Shown here in pieces: positions 48,691 to 57,479 of a stretch of 64,000 bases of DNA. This DNA comes from Linyphia triangularis (lineage: Eukaryota > Arthropoda > Arachnida > Araneae > Linyphiidae). The stretch spans positions 110,765,442 through 110,829,441 of the forward strand of contig OZ021722.1 of the NCBI GenBank assembly GCA_963978545.1, read 5' to 3'. Position numbers and translations under genes: made by a program. Position 1 is the stretch's first letter, and each line of letters opens with the position of its first letter. Below the pieces are notes generated by a model. The model had not been told where the DNA came from and did no database searches. It saw only the letters and a program-made list of their open reading frames with translations.

Positions 48691-49730
48691 TTTAAAGTTG
48701 AACAATTTTATGTAGTTGGTTTTCTCTATGTCTCTATGTAGCTCTTTGACTAACTTGGTAAATTTTTAAGAATTTCCTGTGCGTATACAACCATTAAACT
48801 TCATCATTATTATACAGAACGAATTGCAGAGGACCACCTGGTAACAATAACAATTCGACAAAAAAATGCTTCCGTGCTTACAACGACAATATTATAATAC
48901 TTTATCACTTTATTTACTGACGATAAGTCCCGAGAGTTTTCTTACGCGACTGTATTAATATAAGCTCTTTGAAATCCACTTCTGTGAAGTTCGTTCTTCA
49001 ATTGCTGGGTGACATCACGAGCTTGTTTCTTTTTGAAAGCTTGCGAAAAAAAAGTATATAAAACGTTGTAAAGCCAAGATGGATGCTTAGAAGATTGAAA
49101 ATCGTCTATTTATTTGTATATAAAGAAAAATGAGCTCCTGTTTCCATCCAAGAATTGAAGAACAAACTTCATTGAAGTGAATTTCAAAGTCTCAATGTGT
49201 CTTAAAACGTTTAAATTAATACAGTACCGTGCGAAAACAAACGGGACTTTATAAGTGGCACTATGTTTACTAGAAGACAACATACTCTGAGCTCACTGAT
49301 TGGCTGATCGGAGCGATGTGGTGGTCGATTCGTTAAAATTCTTGTAGTATCCTTGGTAAGAAAAGTAAAATGTTAATTAAAATTTAAACTTAAAAGCACT
49401 TATTTTCTATTTTTTATCAACTTATATTTGAGGGAAGCAAAGGGGTCTATAAGTGACTTTTCTTAACTTTTGAGAAAATGCATTTTAACGTTTCTTATTT
49501 ATTTAAAAATTTATGTATTAAAATTTATTTATATTAATTCTCAAAAGTTAAGAAAATTCACTGAGACCCCTTTGCTTCTCAGATCTTTTAAGTTTAATAC
49601 AAAGCTCTGTGCGTAGGTTAATAATATTACCATACAAGTTGTGATTTGCTTGGAACTATATCTTTTCGGCGGAAGGATACATCGTATAGCGTATTCAGTG
49701 AGCTCAAGGTGAGTTGTATTTTTGTAAAGT
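48691..49730. other. Unassigned stretch with a 40-bp inverted repeat
   Basis: Apart from the hairpin at 49434-49578 I see nothing that can be named. Confidence 0.45.
49434..49578. repeat. Inverted repeat, arms of about 40 bp
   Basis: GAAGCAAAGGGGTCTATAAG at the left, continuing to CTTAACTTTTGAG (49474), is matched by the inverse at 49540-49578 with few differences. The spacer of about 65 bp is AT-rich. Confidence 0.75.
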
Positions 49731-49732
49731 GG

Positions 49733-49912
49733 GTTGGTTGTTTTAAGATTATCTGGCGCCGTCAGCAACACGAGAGCTATAATGCGCCGAAACATTCGTC
49801 ATTTGACAAGCCAACATGCATTTACAAACACCCATGCCTAACACGGGACTCGAACCCCCAACTTCGTGGTCTAGAAGCTAGCACGCTAACCACTATACAG
49901 TTTGGTCGGCTT
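49733..49912 (-). mobile_element. tRNA-derived SINE, family 2, copy 2
   Basis: Near-identical to 22510-22678 in the same orientation. The minus strand carries GTATAGTGGTTAGCGTGC and GGGTTCGAGTCCC boxes in the tRNA-like head. Compared with copy 1 it has small substitutions and an extra few bases after AACATTCGTC. Confidence 0.85.
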
Positions 49913-49924
49913 TTGTAAAGTGGG

Positions 49925-50662
49925 AAACACTGAAAAGTTTAGAATTATTCTATTCTCTTTCGAATTCCAAACTTTTGAGTGTCATTAATTTACTTTTCGG
50001 GGTCGAAAGGGGTTAAACGTTCCAAACGAGGGATATTCGAATGTTCTACTTCCCATTTCGTCACAACTCTGAAAATTGGTATGAATGTCAATACAGATAA
50101 ACATAGAAAAAGTAAGCTATTCCGTTCTCGATTAACCGAATTTAAGGGATTGAAAAGGGGTTAAATGTTCCAAACGAGGGATATCCGAATGTTCCTCTTC
50201 CAATGTAGTCATAATTCTGATATTTGGTGCAAATGTTAAAAGAACAAATGTTAAAAATAAAAGTTATTCCCATATCGATTAACGAATTTTTAAGGGATGA
50301 AAAGTCGACGCAACATTGAAACTATACGAGGATTATCTTAATGTCTCAATTCCAATACAGCTACTACTTTGAAATTTAGAAATACAAGCAAACATAAACG
50401 CAATAAACTATTGCAATCTCGATTACGTAATTAAAAAGTGTCCGAAGGGAGTTAAACGTTCTAAACGAGGGATATTCAAATGTCTCTTTCCAATATACTA
50501 TTCATAATTATAAATTTTGTTAAAAATGTCAACAAAGGAAAGTTCCTATTTTGATAAATCAATTTGTCGGGATCGAAATGGAAGCAAACGTCTGAAGTGT
50601 AGAATACATGAATGTCTTTTGATTGCTGAAAATTTCGTAGCGCAGCACGGGTATTCAGCTAG
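49925..50662 (+). mobile_element. Helitron-like element C with a different tandem array
   Basis: The 3' end GCAGCACGGGTATTCAGCTAG followed by T closely matches the 3' ends of elements A and B, but the interior is unrelated to theirs. The 5' end was not identified; the left boundary is placed after the SINE. Confidence 0.55.
50008..50585 (+). repeat. Tandem array, four units of about 147 bp
   Basis: Units begin near 50008, 50155, 50299 and 50446. The best-kept motifs are GGGGTTAAACGTTCCAAACG, AGGGATATTCGAATGTTC and a TATTCC...CTCGATTA segment. The third unit is the most diverged. Confidence 0.8.
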
Positions 50663-50979
50663 TACTCTTATAACTGATACAACAATTTAAAACAATACTT
50701 TTATAGGTATTGTGTCCAAAAAAATTTACCCATTTCAAATCTGAAAAAAAAAAAAAAATTATTAACAATTTATGTAAAATGCTGCAGTTTTCTCCCCCAA
50801 CTGAAGTGAAGATTTTTATTAAGCGCTAAAACGAAATAATTTCTTAACCATATTGTCTGCCAAAATTTTGTATGAAATTTTGTACCATATCTAACAACAA
50901 TAATGCAGTAGGGCATTAATTATCCGAAGTAGGCGGTTGGTCTCGAACACCCAGATCGTTGACAAAAGCTTGGGTACTG

Positions 50980-51835
50980 TATTGTGCCTCTTGGCAGAAA
51001 AGTTCCAAAGTTGGAAATGATATCAAATGGCTATGTCGCCAAATCCAAAATGGCGTTAAAACGACATGTTTCCAAATCTAAACGGTCTCTAGAGTTATTA
51101 GACTGAGAGGCAATTTTTGGACCCCATCGAACATCATTCTGAATTTCTTATAGAAATCGGAGAAAAGTTAATAGATTACGAATCCACTGGTCTGCCGTGG
51201 CAAAAATGGCTGAAACTGGTCAAAAATTGACTTTTAATAAGTTGAACTAAATCCAATTGCCAAATAATGAGCATTTTTATTTTTATTTTTATTATTTGGT
51301 TGCCCTCACTCTTTAATTTTCAATTAAGAAGGTTGCAGGCGATTTGAATATCTGGCGACGCTTAACTTGCATTTATTAAAAGGGAGTCAAGTTGGCAATA
51401 AACATTACTTCACTGATAACGTAACTGATGTCGCCAATTTGCCTTACTTTTAAACGATACAAGTTTTCCTAGCCAGAGATCAGAAATCGTTTGCGCTTTT
51501 TCTCATTGAAATTCAAAATGCAGTGGGTTACCAGACGAAAAGGTTTGTTCTCTTTTTGGCAAGTTGTGACTTATTTGGCCATCGAATTTTAGTTCAACTC
51601 ATTCCAAGTCGATTTTTGATCAGTTTCGGCCATTTTTGCCACGGCAGACCAGAGGATTCCTAATCTACTCACTTCTCTCCAATTTGTATAAAAATTCAGA
51701 ATGATGTTCGAAGGGGTTCAAAAATTGCAGTAGCCTCTCGGACTATATCGGAAAGCCATATTGTGATGGGTTGCCAAAATGGACAATTTTGAAAAAAGTC
51801 ACCAAGAGGCACCTTACAGTTAATCTAAACCACAG
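50980..51835. mobile_element. Fold-back element with GTGCCTCTTGG ends
   Basis: Arms of about 270 bp face each other: 50985-51260 and the inverse of 51560-51835. Both contain GTGCCTCTTGG, ATCGAACATCATTCTGAAT, CTGCCGTGGCAAAAATGG and AAxTTGACTT...AAGTTGAACTAAA-like blocks. A further copy of the inner part lies at 4066-4395. It is non-coding. It lies directly upstream of the terminal exon at 51862. Confidence 0.8.
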
Positions 51836-51861
51836 CTTGAATAGAATGTTTTCTGTTTCAG

Positions 51862-52207
51862 ATCTCCTGAGGAAAATGACTCCATCAAACTTCTCCTTGG
51901 AATATTAGCTCAAAGGCTTGTGGTATGTATCATTACGCAAACCAATGCGATTTTAGTAAAAGCCCCTGCTTTTGACCTCTCATATGAACTAGTGAATACG
52001 CTGCTTATCTCTTCATGGACACTTTGGATCACGATGATGCTGCTGATCTTTGCGGACTGCATTTATACCATGGTGAAAGCAATCAGAAGATCGTCAAATT
52101 GGCTACAATTTCTGTATATCGTGTTAACAATGGGACTTTTTACCATTTTTGTCTTTGGCTTGTTGTACTCGTGTTACTACGTTTTCATGCAAATACAACC
52201 ACAATAA
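51862..52207 (+). CDS. 3' terminal exon of an unidentified membrane protein
   Basis: A good acceptor (GTTTTCTGTTTCAG, ending at 51861) opens 114 codons, starting one base out of phase with SPEENDSIKLLLGILAQRLV and closing at TAA (52205-52207). Two hydrophobic helices are clear: about residues 44-69 (containing LLISSWTLWITMMLLIFADC) and 81-108 (containing FLYIVLTMGLFTIFVFGLLY). A short basic loop (VKAIRRSS) separates them, which suggests a cytosolic loop and two membrane passes ending in IQPQ. The stop codon overlaps AATAAA (52203-52208). I do not recognise the family. Upstream exons are not established: the candidate at 47393-47491 is out of phase for direct joining. The splice site, uninterrupted hydrophobic pattern and poly(A) signal together make this the best host-gene evidence here. 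An unrecognised transposon gene remains possible. Confidence 0.5.
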
Positions 52208-52208
52208 A
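52203..52208 (+). terminator. Poly(A) signal AATAAA overlapping the stop codon
   Basis: AATAAA includes the TAA stop of the exon at 51862-52207. A T-rich stretch follows within 20 bases, as expected near a cleavage site. If used, the 3' UTR would be only about 10-30 bases long. Confidence 0.4.
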
Positions 52209-52542
52209 GTAATTATTTTTTTTTTTTGTAAAAAGTATTACCTAATAGAATGTTGAAAGACGACTAAGACACTCGTTGAAAAAATGATGAATATAACAAA
52301 TATTTTAATTTCATATTCATGATGCATCTATTAAAAATTTAAGTTTTCTTTTAATATTATGCAAATGAAAATTATTTGTAGCATATAAAATGGTAAAAAG
52401 AAATATATATATATTTAAAAAATGAAAAAGTGTTTTTAATGTAGAACCTGTTGAAAAACTACCCTGCGCGTGAATTCAACAGGAACATTGAGGGCGTCGT
52501 TTGGATCTTCACTGACCACAGAATCGGCCTTGATGTGTGCAT
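52209..52542. other. AT-rich spacer after the terminal exon
   Basis: No gene is visible. A short AT microsatellite lies at about 52403-52414. Confidence 0.5.
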
Positions 52543-52789
52543 CTATACTAAACTTCAACTTAACTAGACATCACTTAGACGGTAGATCGTCACAGTGCTC
52601 AGAGGTATTTTATCCATTTTGGCAGCATGAAAGCATAATGTTCGCCAAACCACAACCCTGTAGAGAACAAAAGGCTATAAGGTTTGGCGAGAATTATGTC
52701 TTCACTCAGCCAAAATGGATTAAATACCTATGGGCACTGTCACGATCTACCGTCTAAATGATGTCTAGTTAAGTTGAAGTTTAGTATAG
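52543..52789. mobile_element. Near-perfect 247-bp palindrome (MITE)
   Basis: The left arm runs from CTATACTAAACTTCAACTTA to about 52663. The right arm is its inverse and ends GAAGTTTAGTATAG at 52789. The centre is only a few bases near 52666. There are scattered mismatches. If the real ends are ACTAAACTTC flanked by TA, it would fit a Tc1/mariner-type MITE. Confidence 0.8.
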
Positions 52790-52794
52790 TTATA

Positions 52795-53110
52795 AAAAAT
52801 AAAAATATCCCTAACAACAAAATATGCGGCAAACTACGTTTAAAAATGTATTTATTAAAAATGACCACTAACTTATTCATTCAAGTGCAAATATATTTTA
52901 CTTATTTTGATTAAAACAATTTTGGCAACAGGAAAGAAATTCTACGATGATCGGTTAAAATTCTTTCACTTTCAGCGTTACTACACAACGCAATGTTGGA
53001 TTGACTGGACCACAATCCATAATGAATTTTTGCATTCACGTTCAATTATCTTTTATTTATTCTGATTAAAACAATTTTGGCAACAAGAAAGAGTTTTCAA
53101 AAATAATTGG
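52795..53110 (+). repeat. Dispersed repeat R, copy 1
   Basis: ATGCGGCAAACTACGTTTAAA, GATTAAAACAATTTTGGCAA and CAGGAAAGAAATTC blocks match 61012-61220. The last part (GATTAAAACAATTTTGGCAA onward) occurs twice, near 52909 and 53062. Confidence 0.7.
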
Positions 53111-53295
53111 TTAACATTCTTTCACTTACAGAGTGCAGCAGGAAATGAGTCAGCGATCAAGGTCACTCATGTAGTAATTTACGATTGACCACACTAGTCT
53201 TCTTGCGTCATAAAACCACTGACAGCGCAACCAAATTGAGTTCCAAACAAAAATAAGAATACAAAAAAAACGTGACTTCATTGGTCGCCGTAAAT

Positions 53296-54011
53296 CACAC
53301 AAAGAAAAAGATCTCCCAACTCGAACGGCGCTCACGAATCAAACAAATGCTGCAAGGCGCATTCACAGACCTGACCAATGAACAAAAGGCGGCCCATGAC
53401 GCAAGATGTTCACGTTGCAGCGAAGCCAAAGGCGCAAAAATTTAAAGATGGTAGCCCAAGCAGCAACGATGACTTCATAGCCAGCTGGCTGTCAACATGG
53501 GTTGAAAATATGGGGCAAAACTTGTCATGAATTCGGCACTCTGGTCGCGAATTATGATCAAAGGGCTGAAGTTCAGATGGTACAGGTGGGCGAAACTGGG
53601 ATTTTGCGTAGAAATCTAATCTGAAAGTAGCGAGGTGATCTTTGAAATCGCCCGCGGAATTCGTGAGATCACCTCGCCACTTTCAGATTAGATTTCTACG
53701 CAAAATCCCAGTTTCGCCCACCTGTACCATCTGAACTTCAGCCCTTTGATCATAATTCGCGACCAGAGTGTCGAATTCATGACAAGTTTTGCCCCATATT
53801 TTCAACCCATGGTGACAGCCGGCTGGCTGTGAAGTCACCGCTGCTGCTTGGGCTACCACCTTTAAATTTTTGCGTCGTTGGCTTCGCTGGGACGTGGGCA
53901 TCTTGCGTCATGGGCCGCCTTTTGTTCATTGGTCAGAGTCTGTGAATGCTCCTTGCAGCATTTATTTTATTCGTGAGCGCCGTTCGAGTTGGGGGATCTT
54001 TTTCTTTGTGT
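53296..54011. mobile_element. Fold-back element with 346-bp arms
   Basis: Left arm 53296-53641 and right arm 53666-54011 are inverted copies of the same length, separated by a 24-base loop. They are diverged at scattered positions. Arm GC content is well above the window average. A minus-strand open frame (53683-53901) contains HGLKIWGKTCHEFDTLVANY, which I cannot assign. The arms could be two inverted copies of one coding fragment. Confidence 0.85.
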
Positions 54012-54050
54012 GCCGCCAAATTTTGAAATCGTTAAAAGTGTGCAGCGACA

Positions 54051-54082
54051 AAAAAAAAAAAAAAAAAGGTTGAGAATCACTG
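54051..54082 (-). mobile_element. hAT-like terminus CAGTGATTCTCAACC
   Basis: On the minus strand CAGTGATTCTCAACC is followed by a T run. This is the same terminal type as near 7107 and typical of arthropod hAT elements. It abuts the truncated LINE, so it may mark an insertion into the LINE. The partner terminus was not found. Confidence 0.5.
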
Positions 54083-55480
54083 ATATACAACAACACATCC
54101 CCTAATTCCTCATCACACTCAGTAAGGACTTGGATAAATATTGTCAGGTCCAGGAGCTTTAAAAGGTTTATTACTTTTTAACTGATGAATCACTTCTTCC
54201 CTAGAAAATTGAAACTCCTGCATATCCGAGCTTGTATTTATTTTTGTAAGAGTCCCCTCATTAAAATCCTTATTGAAGACGCTCATGAAAAACTCATTCA
54301 AAACGTTAGCCATCCCCTCATTATCCTGGTTTAAATTTCCCTGGCTATCCTCAAGTGGCCCCAGATGAGTATTCATTCTTTTATTTCCACTGGCATATGC
54401 AAAAAATCCATTTGGGTTAATATTAATATCTCTTGGGGGGCAAGCTTTTCTTCTCGTTCCTTTTTCTGCTTTCTTCTGATATATTTGAAGTTATGTCTAG
54501 CAATTTTATCATTTATTCTTTCTGCCTCGGACCCATTTTGCTTTAGATTCTTATAAGCCCTGTGCTTGGTCGTCAAAGCCTTCTTTGTTTCATTGGAAAA
54601 CTACATTGGAAATCGTTTCTGAGCTGTCCCATTTTTAATGAACGGAATATGCTTCTTAGTTGCCTCCCATAAAGTGTTTTTAAATTCGCCCCACTGACCT
54701 TCAACTTGATGCGACAGCAATCCATCTTTAAAATTAATTCCTAACTCGGATCTTAATCCGTTCCAGCCTGCCTTCTTAAAGTTAGGAATTACTCTCTTAT
54801 TAAAAAATCTAAATGTTTCAAGCAAAATCTCAAATCTAATATTATTATGATCACTATCTCCTAAATGTTCCCCAACTGTTAAGTTTTGTATCCTATCCTC
54901 ATTATTACTGAAAACCGAATCCAGAACTGCTGATTCGCTAGTTCCCTCCTGAACCATTTGTTGTAAAAAGCAATCTTGGAAAATTTTTAAGAATTCGACC
55001 TCTCTATCACAACATACACTATTTCCCTCCCAATCTATATTTGGAAAATTGAAGTCGCCCAATAAAATGACCTCTTTTGTATGGCATGCTTCCTTAATGT
55101 GTATACACAGCAATTCATCTTGTTCAATGCAAGTATTAGGGAATCGATAAATGTTTCCAATCACAAAATTCTTTTCCTTTTCATTTGTCAATTCAACCCA
55201 GATTGCCTCAATACAATTTAGATTGACGCTAATATTCAACTCCTTACAACTTAAATGATCGCTAACGTAAATTAAGACTCCCCTCATTTTTTCCTCTAAT
55301 CTATCATGTCTAAAAAGCATGAATCCATTTATACCTATTAACATCGAATCATCCTTATTTGCTCAATTTTCGGTTACCCCAATGATGTCAATTTCATCCA
55401 ATGCCACAATTCCTTTTAATTCTTCCATTTTATTCCTAACACTACGTACATTACAATATAAAACTTTTAACTTATTTTTA
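54083..55480 (-). pseudogene. LINE ORF2: AP-type endonuclease and truncated reverse transcriptase
   Basis: The endonuclease starts near KVLYCNVRSVRNKMEEL and meets a TGA (55363-55365) in a VTEN* block where the family has Trp. It then stays open from 55344 to 54601. Catalytic motifs are visible: LLGDFNFPNIDW and LGDSDHNNI (the GSDH-type block). After a stop at 54601 the linker continues (KHRAYKNLKQ, 54576-54373), then LNEFFMSVFNKDF and the first reverse-transcriptase motif SNKPFKAPGPDNIYP. A frameshift near 54130 is followed by VLTECDEELGDVLLYI before the sequence stops. Downstream RT motifs, including the catalytic YxDD, are absent. Confidence 0.85.
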
Positions 55481-55569
55481 GTAATCTTTCTTGAAAATCT
55501 TCCTTTTTCATTTTCGGAATTCATTTCTTTACCAATCCCGGGGAAACGATCTACACTAGAGTGACAATT

Positions 55570-56381
55570 TAATCCCCTATCCGAAAATAGGTTTTTGCTC
55601 CAAAAGTACTTAAAACTACTCTACTTACCTCCTTAATTCCAATCCTGCTAAGGTAGATCCCATCTGGACGAACCCAATCTCTCTAAGATAACTTCCAAGT
55701 GTTTACGAAGCTGCCATCAATTCCTGTGCAGGCAGTCCTTAATAATCTGTTCATGACTTTCACGCGTTGGTTCAACCATCCGTTGTGAACACCAAATCTC
55801 GGCTGCAGTCCTAAGACTTGTATGTCCGAAGTCTTCTTCTTGATATCTTCAATCAAAGTTGTAACCTCCTTTGTGAATGTTTCGTTGTTGATACTTCCGA
55901 CGTCATTAGTTCCAATCCACAGAATCATCTTATCATCATCGCTGATAGCCCCATTTTTAACGGTTTCAATCACATCTTTAACTTTAGTCCCAGGAAAGCA
56001 GCATCTAGACATATTTCTCTAACATCTTCCAACTTCATCTCCTAAAACTCGGACCAATGAGTCCCTCAGAATTACACCTTTAGTCGAATCCTCTATCTTA
56101 ACCAATTCTTTCTCCAAATCACTGAAATCCGTCGGCATGTTCTTTGTACTTGTCTCTTCTTCTTTCGAAACACTGACCTTTTCCTTTTGAAATAATTCCA
56201 ACTGTTCTTCCTACTGCCGTGTTCTTACACAGCGATCGCACTCATATTCCGCCATCTTTTCATCTACAATACTCTTCATTTTTGCATCACTAGCCGTGCA
56301 AAACATTCCACGTCCATCACATCCTATCCACTTGACGCCATTTCCAGTTTGAAGCTCTTTCAGAAATTTAATCACACCCAT
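55570..56381 (-). pseudogene. LINE ORF1: zinc-finger-like N terminus plus SGNH esterase domain
   Basis: The frame starts MGVIKFLKELQTGNGVKWIG (56381). An incomplete PHD-like cysteine pattern follows (IGCDGRGMFC...YECDRC). A stop (CVRTRQ*) comes before LELFQKEK. The esterase part then has VILRDSLVRVLGDEV, where families usually have GDS, another in-frame stop after DEVGRC (56019-56021), then MSRCCFPGTKVKDV and the ILWIGTNDVG block. The final catalytic block reads DGIYLSRIG, where the family has DGIHLS-type sequence, so the catalytic His is replaced by Tyr. ORF1 of CR1-type LINEs binds RNA and is needed for retrotransposition; the esterase activity is probably membrane- or lipid-related. Confidence 0.8.
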
Positions 56382-56399
56382 TTTCAGTCAGCTGGTAAA

Positions 56400-57470
56400 T
56401 CTGTCCTTACTTTAACCCTAAAGTACTATGACTGTTAATCCAAAGAACGGTAATACACATTTTCTTTTGCCGTAGGAGACTACTAAGTTAACGAGCTTTA
56501 AACAAGTAGAATCGGATTGCATTTATTGGTTAAGAATGCGCTGTTTTAATGTTTGGTATTTGTTTTCCGCAGGAGGTGTGCGAACCAAATCAGTTGCACA
56601 AGAAAGCAAGTACAACCGCGCTTAACGATGCGACTACTGAATGAAATTTGGTACTATCGGAAGAAATTTCAGCGAGGTGAAATTGAGATTCAATTTGACC
56701 AAACCATAATTCAGGATTTGTTTCCCAAATGGTGGAGGGCGAAAAGCAACTCTACAAACTTCGCTGATGAGTGCATCAATTGGATCTACTGTGTTTTTGA
56801 TATCTACCATGGCGGGTTTCAATTAATTTATGCGAAATTTATATTAAAAAAAAAAATAATAATAATAATCCAGGTTTAGTGCCGAGATGGTACGTGAGCA
56901 GTTGATGATGCAAGTAAATAACGTACGAGCGCGAATCCAATTTTAAAAACTGGTCACTAGAAAAAGAACTCCAGAATTTCCTCTTACCAAACAGTAGTCT
57001 GTCAGTCCCGTGTAGTCTTCTGCAAACTTCATTACTTGAAAAACATCTTTAGTATGGGCACTGCGGATTCAGTACACCTTTAAACAGTCAGTCGTCCAAC
57101 TTCAGAAGTCAGTTGACCAAACATCAGAAAATATTAGTTAGCAAAACACGTATTTGGTTAACCACCTTAGCGGTGCAGCAAAAGACATCACCTCCAAGTC
57201 AACCACTTTAGTATGTGGTACGTGCTGATCATGTAGATTAAATCTGACTCCAGTTTAATAACAATATAAATTCCTTAATAATCAAACTTAACATTTAAGG
57301 ATTAATAAAAACAACTAACAAAATATGGTTAAAATCTCAAGATACCACTTGAAAGGGCATGGCCTTACTCGACGCTGCCCGTTCAGAGTTGAGTGGTATA
57401 GGTAAATTGCTGTATTTCGAAAAGCTACTCTCTCTCTCTTACCGCTACAGTTGTAAACCGCCTATAGAGG
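56400..57470. other. Unassigned stretch before the copia element
   Basis: An open frame at 56553-56879 (+) has no recognisable family. No 5' LTR corresponding to the copia 3' LTR is visible here, although one would be expected. Confidence 0.4.
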
Positions 57471-57479
57471 AATCGATGC

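Larger units (their letters stand above)
54083..56381 (-). mobile_element. 5' part of a CR1-type LINE
   Basis: ORF1 (esterase-type) and the start of ORF2 (endonuclease, beginning of reverse transcriptase) lie in order on the minus strand. The reverse-transcriptase catalytic core and 3' UTR are missing beyond 54083, where a hAT-like end is found. In-frame stops and frameshifts show it is dead. CR1-clade assignment rests on the esterase-bearing ORF1. Confidence 0.85.

Noticed and set aside
56553..56879. Plus-strand open frame of 108 codons before the copia element
   Set aside because: No copia gag or other domain could be recognised, so it was not attached to the element.
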